From an uncultured Fretibacterium sp. (lineage in GTDB: Bacteria > Synergistota > Synergistia > Synergistales > Aminobacteriaceae): DNA of 64,000 bases. The notes below the pieces were generated by a model. It had not been told where the DNA came from. It saw only the letters and a program-made list of their open reading frames with translations, and did no database searches. The stretch covers positions 93,547 to 157,546 of the forward strand of contig CALEPX010000003.1 in NCBI GenBank assembly GCA_937911045.1, read 5' to 3'. Shown in pieces: positions 17,728 through 25,811 of the stretch. How positions within the stretch are numbered: the first letter of the stretch is position 1; the number at the start of each line of letters is the position of its first letter. Both the position numbers and the translations under genes were made by a program.

Positions 17728-19230
17728 ATGAGCGGCATACACGGCGTTACGCTTAAAGGCATTGAGGCTCTTCCTGTTGAAGTTGAAGTGCAAATTACGG
17801 GAGGATTGTTTGCTATATCGATTGTCGGAATGCCGGATGTAGCTGTGCGTGAATCTCGCGAAAGAGTCCGGGCTGCGTTACGTTCGATGGGATTGAATCT
17901 CAAGGGCAGAATAGCCGTTAATCTTGCTCCGGCGGATATTTTGAAAGAAGGCGCGCTGTTGGATTTGCCGATTGCGCTGGGCATGATGTCGGCGATGGGC
18001 GCGTTGAAAAAAATTCCCGGGGGATTATTCATGGGAGAATTGTCGCTCGATGGCAGGTTGCGAAAAGTTCGTGGAGCAGTTCCGGCAGCGTTTTTGGCGC
18101 GAAAATTGTCTTTGCCGCTGTACGTTCCGAACGAAAATGCTCATGAGGTCGCGTTGGTGAAAGGTGTCGAGGCGTATTGTGTCGAGAGTTTGCCTGAATT
18201 GCTGAAGATTCTCAACGGGGAATTACACGCTGAAAAAATTCCTCAAGCTGAAATTCCGAATTTGCCCGAAGATGTTGAGCAGGATTTTAGGGAAGTGAAG
18301 GGTCAGGCTGAGGCGCGTCGTGCTGCTGAAATCGCTGCTGCCGGTCATCATAATTTGCTGTTAGTAGGCTCGCCGGGCAGTGGAAAAACTATGATCGCAA
18401 AAGCAATTCGAGGAATTTTGCCGCCATTAACAGATGATGAACTTGTCGAGACGCTGCTCGTTAGAAGTACTCTCGGATTGCCGCTTGACCCCGGACGTGT
18501 GAGACCGTTTCGGACTGTGCATTTTACGGCAAGTACGATTTCGGTTTGCGGTGGCGGAAGTTCGCTTAGACCCGGTGAAGTTTCGCTGGCTCATCGAGGC
18601 GTGTTGTTTCTGGACGAGTACACGGAATTTAAGCGTGATTTGACTGAGAGTTTGCGCGCTCCGATTGAAGACGGGCAAATTACTGTGAGCAGAGCATCAG
18701 GCAGCGTCACGTATCCGTCCAGAGTGTTATTGATTTTGGCAGCTAATCCGTGTGCTTGCGGTCATGCCGGAGATCCGGTAATTAAATGCACGTGTTCAGC
18801 TCATGAGCTTGAGAGATACAAACGCAAATTATCCGGACCGATTTTGGACAGAATCGACTTGCAAATTTCTGTACCAAGATTGACGAGTGAAGAATTATTA
18901 TCGCTCTCGAATATTAAGCCCGAATCCAGTGAAGTGATTCGCAAACGTGTAATCGCAGCCCGTGAGCTTCAACAGAAACGCTGGGGAGAATTTGGCTTCA
19001 CATGCAACGCGGAAATCCCTGAGAGACTGGTGCAGAAATTTCTGGTTATTGATAACGAGGTGAAAGCGTATTTGACGGTGATGGCTGAACGGATTCATTT
19101 GTCGGGCAGAGGCTTGAGCCGTGTCTTGAAAGTTTCCCGAACGATTGCGGATTTAGCCGGTGCGAAAAATATCGAGAAGATTCACGTTGCAGAAGCTTTG
19201 CATTATCGACAGAGCTATAACAAGGAGTAA
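17728..19230 (+). CDS. yifB: YifB/ComM-family Mg-chelatase-like AAA+ ATPase
   Basis: The 500-residue protein has the ComM layout. An N-terminal Lon-protease-like domain carries GIEALPVEVEVQITGGL and GLNLKGRIAVNLAPAD. A Mg-chelatase-type AAA+ domain follows, with Walker A GSPGSGKT and Walker B GVLFLDEYTEF, then a C-terminal Mg-chelatase helical domain. ComM is a hexameric helicase that aids branch migration during integration of transformed DNA; that role is known in Vibrio and inferred here. The ATG at 17728 has a GGAG about 13 bases upstream. A TATAAT at 17676-17681 may supply a promoter. Confidence 0.9.
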   Translation: MSGIHGVTLKGIEALPVEVEVQITGGLFAISIVGMPDVAVRESRERVRAALRSMGLNLKGRIAVNLAPADILKEGALLDLPIALGMMSAMGALKKIPGGLFMGELSLDGRLRKVRGAVPAAFLARKLSLPLYVPNENAHEVALVKGVEAYCVESLPELLKILNGELHAEKIPQAEIPNLPEDVEQDFREVKGQAEARRAAEIAAAGHHNLLLVGSPGSGKTMIAKAIRGILPPLTDDELVETLLVRSTLGLPLDPGRVRPFRTVHFTASTISVCGGGSSLRPGEVSLAHRGVLFLDEYTEFKRDLTESLRAPIEDGQITVSRASGSVTYPSRVLLILAANPCACGHAGDPVIKCTCSAHELERYKRKLSGPILDRIDLQISVPRLTSEELLSLSNIKPESSEVIRKRVIAARELQQKRWGEFGFTCNAEIPERLVQKFLVIDNEVKAYLTVMAERIHLSGRGLSRVLKVSRTIADLAGAKNIEKIHVAEALHYRQSYNKE

Positions 19231-19243
19231 ATAATATTTGCTC

Positions 19244-19272
19244 TTGACGGATTCATGATTCGTAAATAGAAT
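19244..19272 (+). promoter_or_regulatory. Strong sigma-70-type promoter for the fapR-lipid operon
   Basis: TTGACG (19244-19249), a 17-base spacer and TAGAAT (19267-19272) lie 14 bases after yifB and 72 bases before the fapR start. The predicted transcription start, near 19279, falls inside the FapR-box-like element. Confidence 0.75.
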
Positions 19273-19289
19273 TTATGACCAAGTACTAA
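19273..19289 (+). promoter_or_regulatory. FapR operator candidate
   Basis: The 17-mer TTATGACCAAGTACTAA agrees with the Bacillus FapR box TTAGTACCTGATACTAA at 12 positions, including both outer TTA/TAA ends and the CC at the centre-left. It starts right after the -10, where bound repressor would block transcription. Its position before fapR itself and the lipid genes is what autoregulation by FapR predicts. Confidence 0.55.
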
Positions 19290-19343
19290 TTTTACGTGCT
19301 AAAAATTTTTTGTTAATAAGACTAAGATTAGGAGGTGTTCTGA

Positions 19344-19904
19344 ATCGAATCGTCGGCAAAAAAACGAAGTCTGCGTCATGCAAAATTGCTGAAACTGATC
19401 GAAAATAATCCTGTAATCACGGATAATGAACTCGCTGAGAAATTGCGCGTCAGTGTCAGTACAGTCAGACTTGATCGTGCGTTAATTGGCATTCCGGAAT
19501 TGCGCGAACGTTTGAAATCGATGGCAAAGAATGCTGCGAATAATCTCAAATCACTGAAACAATCTGAAATCATTGGCGAGTTGTTGGAACTTGAACCGGA
19601 TAAACGGGCGTTGTCAATTTTGAAGACGGCTCGTGATATGGCGTTCAAGTTTACGGATATAATTCTGGATCATTATATATATTCACAGGCGAGTTCGATT
19701 GCGGTTGCTGCGATAAAAGCTGCGGTTGTTATCGTTGATTCGATGCGCGGAGAATACAAAGGACATGCTCATATTGGCGACGTATTGATTGCGCGTGCGA
19801 AAGTCGGGGTTAATCATGACGGCAAGAAAATCGTCAGTGTCAGAACCAGAGTAAAAGATAAAGAGATTTTTGTCGGACGCTTTATAGTTGAGGTACTTGA
19901 ATAA
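19344..19904 (+). CDS. fapR: FapR, malonyl-CoA-responsive regulator of lipid synthesis genes
   Basis: FapR represses fatty-acid and phospholipid genes and is released by malonyl-CoA. The protein has a DeoR-like HTH (NNPVITDNELAEKL, VSVSTVRLDR) followed by a hot-dog-fold effector domain with GHAHIGDVLIARAKV and VGRFIVEVLE at the end. Family alignment requires the basic segment AKKRSLRHAKLL before the HTH. That segment lies upstream of the only in-frame canonical start (TTG 19386). An in-frame stop sits at 19341-19343. The start must fall between, and AGGAGG (19330-19335) is 8 bases ahead of ATC 19344. The resulting 186 residues match the usual FapR length (about 188). plsX overlaps by one base. 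Confidence 0.88.
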   Translation: MESSAKKRSLRHAKLLKLIENNPVITDNELAEKLRVSVSTVRLDRALIGIPELRERLKSMAKNAANNLKSLKQSEIIGELLELEPDKRALSILKTARDMAFKFTDIILDHYIYSQASSIAVAAIKAAVVIVDSMRGEYKGHAHIGDVLIARAKVGVNHDGKKIVSVRTRVKDKEIFVGRFIVEVLE

Positions 19905-20908
19905 TGGCAAATAACAAGAAAATTACAATCGCTGTTGACGCTATGGGCGGTGATAATGCCCCGGGCGAAATTTGCAAAGGTGCTATCGAGGCGTGCAAAA
20001 AATTCAGTGACGTAGAGATTATATTAACCGGTGACGAGTTCAAGATTCAATCATGTCTCAAGAATTTCAAAATCAGTCCGCAAATTCGTGTCGTACATAC
20101 TACGGAAATTATTCAGCCTGATGAACACCCAGCACTGGCAATTCGCAAAAAGAAAGATTCAAGCATGAGAGTTGCTATGGAAATGGTACGTTCCGGTGAA
20201 GCTCAGGGATTTGTTTCGGCTGGAAGTACTGGAGCGATTGTGGCTGGCGGAGTTTTAATCGTGGGCAGATTATCCGGGATAGATCGTCCGGCTCTTGGAG
20301 TTCCGCTGCCGACGATTGAACGCCCGAGTTTCATGCTTGATGTCGGAGCTACGGTCAGATGCACGCCGAATAATCTTTTGCAATTTGCTCTGATGGGAAA
20401 TATATACTCGCGAAAAATCCTGAAGGTGCAGAATCCTGAGATTAAATTGCTCTCGAATGGCACGGAAAATATAAAAGGCGATGACACGGTTCTTGGCGCG
20501 AAGGAATTGATCCGGAAACGTGAGAATCTGAATTTTCAGGGATATATCGAGGGCAATGATATTGTCTGGGGACGTGCTGACGTAATAGTTTGCGACGGCT
20601 TTAACGGAAATATTGCGTTGAAAATGGGCGAGGGGATCATGCAAGGTCTGAAATCGCTATTAACGGACGAAGTGAAGCAATCGCTCATGGCAAGGCTGGG
20701 AATATTATTCATGTCCGGTGTCGTGAAAAAATTATGGACGCGCTTTAACTACGAGAAATACGGCGGAACTCCTTTGCTGGGCGTGAACGGTGCTGTGATT
20801 AAGGCTCACGGACGCTCGAAATCTCCGGCAATCGTCAGCGCAATTTCTGCAGCAAGAGATTTTATCGACGAGGACGGTGCTGAACAAATCAGCGATGATA
20901 TTAACTAG
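19904..20908 (+). CDS. plsX: Phosphate acyltransferase PlsX
   Basis: PlsX converts acyl-ACP to acyl-phosphate, the donor for PlsY in phospholipid synthesis. The 334-residue protein starts with the signature AVDAMGGDNAPGEI. It also has the conserved HPALAIRKKKDSSM, FVSAGSTGAIVAG and GGTPLLGVNGAVIKAHG segments. Its ATG overlaps the fapR stop codon, indicating translational coupling. Adjacent fapR-plsX is the arrangement seen in Firmicutes. Confidence 0.96.
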   Translation: MANNKKITIAVDAMGGDNAPGEICKGAIEACKKFSDVEIILTGDEFKIQSCLKNFKISPQIRVVHTTEIIQPDEHPALAIRKKKDSSMRVAMEMVRSGEAQGFVSAGSTGAIVAGGVLIVGRLSGIDRPALGVPLPTIERPSFMLDVGATVRCTPNNLLQFALMGNIYSRKILKVQNPEIKLLSNGTENIKGDDTVLGAKELIRKRENLNFQGYIEGNDIVWGRADVIVCDGFNGNIALKMGEGIMQGLKSLLTDEVKQSLMARLGILFMSGVVKKLWTRFNYEKYGGTPLLGVNGAVIKAHGRSKSPAIVSAISAARDFIDEDGAEQISDDIN

Positions 20909-20941
20909 AACTGGAACTGGAACTGGAATTGGAACTGGAGG
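20909..20941 (+). repeat. Imperfect GGAACT hexamer tandem repeat
   Basis: Directly after the plsX stop there are five near-copies of GGAACT (one reads GGAATT), running into the SD of the next gene. It is a short slippage-prone repeat in the spacer between plsX and the PPC-domain gene. Confidence 0.8.
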
Positions 20942-20950
20942 GAAAAATAT

Positions 20951-21373
20951 TTGGAATACAGACGCTTTGGGAATAAATATTTCGTGAGAATGGACAAGGG
21001 CGAGGAGATTCTTTCGCAGCTGAAAATTCTTTGTGAACGTGAGAATATCAAGCTGGCGGAAGTCAAAGCTCTCGGCGCGCTGAATGATTTCACGGTCGGA
21101 TTGTTTGATATTAACGAGAAGCAATATTACCCGAATAATTTTACGGGCATGTTCGAGATCACAAGTTTGTGGGGAACTATCACGACGATGAACGGCGAAT
21201 TTTACGCGCATATTCACATGAGTGCTGGAGATCGTGAGGGCAAAGTCTTCGGCGGTCACTTGAACAGAGCGGTTGTGAGTGCTACGTGTGAAATGACAGT
21301 CGAAGTTTCGGACGGAATCGTTGAGCGCAAATTCAGTGATGAAGTCGGGCTAAATCTGTTTGAGTTTTGTTAA
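20951..21373 (+). CDS. PPC-domain (DUF296) protein, possible DNA-binding or metal-binding protein
   Basis: The 140-residue protein is a single PPC/DUF296 domain, as found in plant AT-hook proteins and small prokaryotic proteins. It has MDKGEEILSQLKILCEREN, then KALGALNDFTVGLFD, HIHMSAGDREGKVFGGHLNR and ATCEMTVEV. The histidines in HIHM and GGHL are the likely zinc ligands of prokaryotic homologues. The TTG start has GGAGGG 8 bases upstream. It sits inside the lipid operon between plsX and fabK, 7 bases before fabK, so it is co-transcribed. A link to lipid metabolism is not established; no AT-hook is present. Confidence 0.85.
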   Translation: MEYRRFGNKYFVRMDKGEEILSQLKILCERENIKLAEVKALGALNDFTVGLFDINEKQYYPNNFTGMFEITSLWGTITTMNGEFYAHIHMSAGDREGKVFGGHLNRAVVSATCEMTVEVSDGIVERKFSDEVGLNLFEFC

Positions 21374-21380
21374 GAGGTGA

Positions 21381-22334
21381 ATGTTAAAAATGAAGCTTGA
21401 TTTGCAAAATAATCGTGTCGCGAAAATTTTGGGAACGCAATATCCGTTGATACAGGGGGGAATGGCTTGGGTAGCAAATGCTGAACTGGCAAGTGCTGTG
21501 AGTAACGCTGGCGGTTTAGGCGTGATAGCTGCGGCGGCAACTCCTCCGGATATACTCGAAGCGGAAATTCTGAAGGCGAAGAAATTGCTCGAACCCGGAA
21601 GACCGTTTGGATTAAATATAATGCTCATGTCACCGACGGCAGAAGCAGCTCTCGAAGTTGCAGTTAAACAGAAAGTTCCGGTTGTTACGACAGGTGCAGG
21701 CAGTCCGGGAAAATTTCTTGAGAGACTGAAGCCTCTGGGAACGATTGTGATACCGGTTGTGGCGTCGGTTGCACAGGCTCGACGAGTTGAAAGACAGGGA
21801 GCAGATGCAGTCATAGCTGAGGGAATGGAAGCTGGCGGACATATCGGTGAATTGACGACTATGGTTCTGACTCCGCAAATTTCTGAAGCTGTGAAGATTC
21901 CGGTTATAACGGCTGGAGGAGTTGTTGACGGTCGCGGAATTGCAGCAGCGTTCATGTTGGGAGCGCAGGGCGTTCAGGTTGGCACGAGATTTATTTGCTG
22001 CGAGGAATGCACGGTGCATAAAAATTATAAGCAGGCAGTTCTTGACGCGAGAGATCGCAGCACGGCAATCACTGGGCAATCATTAGGTCATCCGGTCAGA
22101 TGTTTGCGTAATAAATTGACGGCTGAATTTGAGAAATTAGAATCACAGAATGCTCCGGCGAAAGAAATCGAGGCTCTCGGCACGGGGAAATTGCGCGCTG
22201 CGGTTGTTGACGGCGATGTAGAATGGGGCTCGTTGATGGCTGGTCAGAGTGCTGCAATGGTGAACGAGATTTTGCCGGCGAAAGTTATAATCGAGAATAT
22301 GTTCGCTGAAGCTGAGAAAATTATGAATAATTAG
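21381..22334 (+). CDS. fabK: FMN-dependent enoyl-ACP reductase II (FabK)
   Basis: FabK reduces trans-2-enoyl-ACP in the last step of fatty-acid elongation and replaces FabI in this genome region. The 317-residue TIM-barrel flavoprotein (nitronate monooxygenase superfamily) has YPLIQGGMAWVANAELASAV, GGLGVIAAA, VVTTGAGSPGKF, EGMEAGGHIGE and GAQGVQVGTRFICCEE. Its position between plsX and fabD and the FabK-typical EGMEAGGHIG phosphate/FMN site favour FabK over a true nitronate monooxygenase. Two ATGs (21381, 21390) are possible; AGAGGTGA fits the second slightly better. Confidence 0.92.
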   Translation: MLKMKLDLQNNRVAKILGTQYPLIQGGMAWVANAELASAVSNAGGLGVIAAAATPPDILEAEILKAKKLLEPGRPFGLNIMLMSPTAEAALEVAVKQKVPVVTTGAGSPGKFLERLKPLGTIVIPVVASVAQARRVERQGADAVIAEGMEAGGHIGELTTMVLTPQISEAVKIPVITAGGVVDGRGIAAAFMLGAQGVQVGTRFICCEECTVHKNYKQAVLDARDRSTAITGQSLGHPVRCLRNKLTAEFEKLESQNAPAKEIEALGTGKLRAAVVDGDVEWGSLMAGQSAAMVNEILPAKVIIENMFAEAEKIMNN

Positions 22335-22347
22335 GTGGTGATTACGC

Positions 22348-23301
22348 TTGAGTTTGGAAAAATATGCGCTGTGTTTTCCGGGACAGGGTTCGCAATCTGT
22401 CGGAATGGGGCGTGAATTGTTCGAGGCATTTGATGTTGCGAAGTCTGTGTTTGAAGAAGCTGATGATGCGTTATCAAGTCATTTGACGCGCTTGATGTTC
22501 GAGGGCGATGAATCAGAATTGACGCTAACAAAGAATGCTCAGCCCGCGATTATGACCGTGAGTGTTGCGGCGTTGCGAGTGTTGAGTGATTCTATGGGAG
22601 TGAATTTGAATCCGGAATGTTGCGCAGGACATAGTTTGGGAGAATATACGGCACTGGTTGCTGCCAATGCGCTGTCGTTTTCTGAAGCTGTGAGACTTGT
22701 TCACAAACGCGGCGAATTTATGCAGGAAGCTGTTCCCGAGGGCAAAGGCTCAATGGCTGCGACGTTGGGAATGAAACCAGAGGCTGCGAAAAATTTGTGC
22801 GAGTCCGTAGCTCCTGATGGCGAAGTTCGACCGGCAAATTATAATTCACCCGGACAAATAGTGATTTCAGGCTTGACGGAATATGTTGACAAAGCGATTG
22901 CTCAGGCGAAAAATTTCGGTGCAAAACGCGCGGTAAAGTTGAATGTCAGTGCGCCGTTTCACAGCAAGTTCATGAAGCCCGCTGCGGATAAATTGAAACT
23001 TGAGTTCGAGAATTGCAAGTCATGGAATGATGCGAAGTGGCAGATTATCGCGAATGTCAGTGCAAAACCTGTTAGAAAAGCCGATGAGATTCGTGAATCG
23101 CTTTATAATCAGACGTTCAATCCGGTTTTATGGGAAGATTCAGTTGGATTCATGTGCGGGGATTTGGGCGTGAATGATTATTTCGAGTTAGGCAGCGGAG
23201 AAGTTCTCGCCGGATTAATCAAGCGTTGCAGGAAAGGCGTGAATATTATCTCGGCTGGAAATCCTGAAAAATTGGAGGAAATTGCGAAATGCTTGCACTA
23301 G
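22348..23301 (+). CDS. fabD: Malonyl-CoA:ACP transacylase
   Basis: FabD loads malonyl groups onto ACP. The 317-residue enzyme has the FPGQGSQSVGMG N-terminal motif, the nucleophile serine in GHSLGEYTALVAA, the conserved Arg region and catalytic His in SAPFHSKFM. The TTG start at 22348 has GGTGGTG 6-8 bases upstream. It overlaps the fabG start by 13 bases. Confidence 0.96.
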   Translation: MSLEKYALCFPGQGSQSVGMGRELFEAFDVAKSVFEEADDALSSHLTRLMFEGDESELTLTKNAQPAIMTVSVAALRVLSDSMGVNLNPECCAGHSLGEYTALVAANALSFSEAVRLVHKRGEFMQEAVPEGKGSMAATLGMKPEAAKNLCESVAPDGEVRPANYNSPGQIVISGLTEYVDKAIAQAKNFGAKRAVKLNVSAPFHSKFMKPAADKLKLEFENCKSWNDAKWQIIANVSAKPVRKADEIRESLYNQTFNPVLWEDSVGFMCGDLGVNDYFELGSGEVLAGLIKRCRKGVNIISAGNPEKLEEIAKCLH

Positions 23302-24020
23302 TTACGGGAGCTGCGAGAGGAATAGGTCGTGCGATTGCGCTTGAACTTGCGAGAAATAATATTGACGTCGCGATAAATTATAATTCGAGTTCTGAAGCCG
23401 CGAAATTATTATCAAGTGAAGTTGAGAAACTTGGCGTCAAAACCGGAATTTTTCAGGCGAATGTCAGTGACCGGGATCAAGTTGCGAAATTATTTGCTGA
23501 CGTGAAAAAATTATTCGGCGAGAGTATTGCGATTCTTGTGAATAATGCCGGAATTACTCGCGATAATTTGCTGGTGCGAATGAAACCCGAAGATTGGCAC
23601 GATGTGATAAACTCGAATCTGAATTCGGTGTTCTATTGCACAAAAGAAGCAATTCGTGACATGACAAAAGCAAAGTTCGGAAGAATTATTAGTATTTCGT
23701 CGATTGTCGGCTTGATTGGAAATTCCGGACAGGCAAATTACGCTGCGTCAAAAGCTGGAATAATCGCCTTCACGAAATCTGTCGCCAGAGAATACGCGTC
23801 ACGGGGAATTACGGCGAATGTTGTTGCTCCGGGATTTATCGAGACGAATATGACGCAGGTTTTGAAAGATGACGTGAAATCCGGAATTCTGCATAGCGTT
23901 CCTGTCGGGAAAATCGGTTCTCCTGAGGACGTTGCGCGCGCTGTGATGTTTTTCGCAAATGAGTGCAATTCGTACGTGACTGGACAAGTTTTGGCAGTTG
24001 ACGGCGGAATGACAATGTGA
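23289..24020 (+). CDS. fabG: 3-oxoacyl-ACP reductase
   Basis: FabG reduces 3-oxoacyl-ACP with NADPH. The 243-residue SDR has the TGAARGIGRAIA cofactor loop, NNAGITRDNLL, the catalytic Ser (SISSIVGLIG) and YAASKAG. It ends with the FabG-typical GQVLAVDGGMTM. The SD GGAGG sits inside fabD, 9 bases before the ATG, so translation is coupled to fabD. Confidence 0.96.
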   Translation: MLALVTGAARGIGRAIALELARNNIDVAINYNSSSEAAKLLSSEVEKLGVKTGIFQANVSDRDQVAKLFADVKKLFGESIAILVNNAGITRDNLLVRMKPEDWHDVINSNLNSVFYCTKEAIRDMTKAKFGRIISISSIVGLIGNSGQANYAASKAGIIAFTKSVAREYASRGITANVVAPGFIETNMTQVLKDDVKSGILHSVPVGKIGSPEDVARAVMFFANECNSYVTGQVLAVDGGMTM

Positions 24021-24101
24021 TAATTTCTGATATTGTTGCTTAGAATTGGATTTTATGATAAAAACTTTTGATTGAATGAATCTGAAGGAGGTGAAAATAT
24101 A

Positions 24102-24356
24102 ATGGCCAGTAAAGATGAAGTCCTTGCAAGATTGAAGGAGATAATCACGGATCGTCTTGATGTTGAAGCAGATCAGATCGTTCCGGAAGCGTCGTTCGTT
24201 GAAGATTTGGGAGCGGATTCGCTTGATTTAGTTGAGTTAATAATGGGAATCGAAGAGGAATTTGATATCGAGATCCCCGACGAAGATGCCGAGAAACTTA
24301 CTTCGGTAGGTGAGGCGATGAATTACACTCTGAGCAAAATCGGAGTTGATGACTAG
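24102..24356 (+). CDS. acpP: Acyl carrier protein
   Basis: The 84-residue acidic helical protein carries acyl chains on 4'-phosphopantetheine attached to S40 in EDLGADSLDLVELIM. It starts at the ATG at 24102 after an excellent AAGGAGGTG; an upstream ATG at 24072 lies before that site and adds ten non-family residues. The strong SD and the terminator behind it fit the high expression ACP needs. Confidence 0.97.
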   Translation: MASKDEVLARLKEIITDRLDVEADQIVPEASFVEDLGADSLDLVELIMGIEEEFDIEIPDEDAEKLTSVGEAMNYTLSKIGVDD

Positions 24357-24368
24357 AATTATTTTGTT

Positions 24369-24444
24369 ATACGGGGGGAAAATATTTCGCAATTCGCGCG
24401 TGAGAAATCTCGTGAATGGATTTATAATCTCTCCGTATTTTTTT
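24369..24444 (+). terminator. Branched intrinsic terminator behind acpP
   Basis: An 11-bp stem joins 24369-24379 (ATACGGGGGGA) with 24428-24438 (TCTCTCCGTAT), including two G-U pairs. Its loop holds a small inner hairpin (GAGAAATCTC, 24402-24411). The outer stem runs straight into seven T residues. The 48-base loop is long for a terminator, so it could also act in mRNA processing or stability. Confidence 0.55.
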
Positions 24445-24515
24445 GGGCGAATAATCTTGCTGAAGTTTGGCGAGAGTAGAATAGATTAATTAATGTCTCA
24501 AAGGGAGATGAGAGT

Positions 24516-25805
24516 TTGAGCAATTTGGGAAATCATGGAAATCTTGAGAAGCATAATAATTACGGGAAACGCAGAGTTGTCGTGACTGGTCTTGGACCTG
24601 TGAGTCCGATTGCGCTTGGGAAAACGGATTACTGGCGAGCGCTGCGTGATGGCAAAAATGGCATTGGGCATATCACGACGTTTGAATTGGGAGATTGTCC
24701 GGTCACGTTCGGAGCTGAGATAAAAGATTTTGATCCGGCGCAATTCATGCCCGGCAAAGAGGCTAAGCGTTCAGACAGGGCGATTCATTTTGCGGTTGCT
24801 GCTGCGAAATTGGCAGTCGAAGATTCAGGTCTTGATGTCGCTTCGATTGATCCGTATAGATTGGGCGTGTATATCGGCACAGGTCAGGGCGGAATCGAAA
24901 CGTCGTTTAATAATTTCAAGACGATGATTGAGAAAGGTTCTCGTCGAGTTAGTCCGTATTTTATCCCGATGATGATCAGCAACATGTCTACGGCTTATGT
25001 CGCGATAGTTTTCGGAGCGAAGGGACCGAATTTGTGTGTTGTTACGGCGTGCGCTACGTCATTGCACAGCATGGGTGAAGCTTATCACGCTATAGTTCGT
25101 GATGACGCTGACGTGATAATTTCCGGCGGAACTGAGGCTGCTTTACGCACGATTAGTATTGCAGGCTTCGCTTCGATGAAAGCTCTTTCGACTAGAAACG
25201 ATGATCCTGAACACGCAAGCCGTCCGTTTGATAAAGACCGTGATGGCTTTGTTATGGGTGAGGGCGCAGGCGTTGTAGTCCTGGAAGAGCTGAATCACGC
25301 ACTTGCCAGAAACGCGCATATATACGCAGAATTTACTGGTTACGGGACTTCATGTGACGCCGGTCATATCACAGCTCCGGATCCTGAAGCAAAAGGCGCA
25401 GCATACGCAACTGAACACGCGATGAAAATGTCAGGCTGGGAAAAATCTCAGGTCGATTATATCAACGCGCACGGAACTTCGACAGGTTTGAATGACAAAA
25501 TGGAAGCTGCCATGATTAATCATGTTTTCGGCGAGAATGCTAAGAATATAACGGTAACGTCTACGAAGAGCATGATCGGGCATTGTCTCGGAGCTGCCGG
25601 CGGTCTTGAAGTCATAGCGTCATTGCAGGCAATCGAGGAAGGCTATATTCATCCGACGCTGAATTACACGACACCGGATCCGGAATGCGACTTGAATATC
25701 TCGACTGGAAATGGCGTTGAGCGTGAAGTGAATCGCCTGCTCGTGAACAGTTTCGGATTCGGCGGTCATAACGGAGTCTTGGCGTTTGAGAAATTCAGAG
25801 GTTAA
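24516..25805 (+). CDS. fabF: 3-oxoacyl-ACP synthase II
   Basis: FabF condenses malonyl-ACP with acyl-ACP. The 429-residue thiolase-fold enzyme has the nucleophile Cys in VVTACATSLHSMGEA and the catalytic histidines in INAHGTSTGLNDKMEA and MIGHCLGAAGGLE, with GFGGHNGVLAF near the end. It has about 15 extra residues (Asn, His and Gly rich) before RRVVVTGLGPVSPIA. The TTG start has AAGGGAG about 8 bases upstream. No fabH or acetyl-CoA carboxylase gene is in the window. Confidence 0.96.
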   Translation: MSNLGNHGNLEKHNNYGKRRVVVTGLGPVSPIALGKTDYWRALRDGKNGIGHITTFELGDCPVTFGAEIKDFDPAQFMPGKEAKRSDRAIHFAVAAAKLAVEDSGLDVASIDPYRLGVYIGTGQGGIETSFNNFKTMIEKGSRRVSPYFIPMMISNMSTAYVAIVFGAKGPNLCVVTACATSLHSMGEAYHAIVRDDADVIISGGTEAALRTISIAGFASMKALSTRNDDPEHASRPFDKDRDGFVMGEGAGVVVLEELNHALARNAHIYAEFTGYGTSCDAGHITAPDPEAKGAAYATEHAMKMSGWEKSQVDYINAHGTSTGLNDKMEAAMINHVFGENAKNITVTSTKSMIGHCLGAAGGLEVIASLQAIEEGYIHPTLNYTTPDPECDLNISTGNGVEREVNRLLVNSFGFGGHNGVLAFEKFRG

Positions 25806-25811
25806 ATAATA

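Noticed and set aside
20909..20941. GGAACT repeat as part of a CRISPR or integration site
   Set aside because: Units are only six bases with no spacers and no integrase gene nearby; it is a simple microsatellite.
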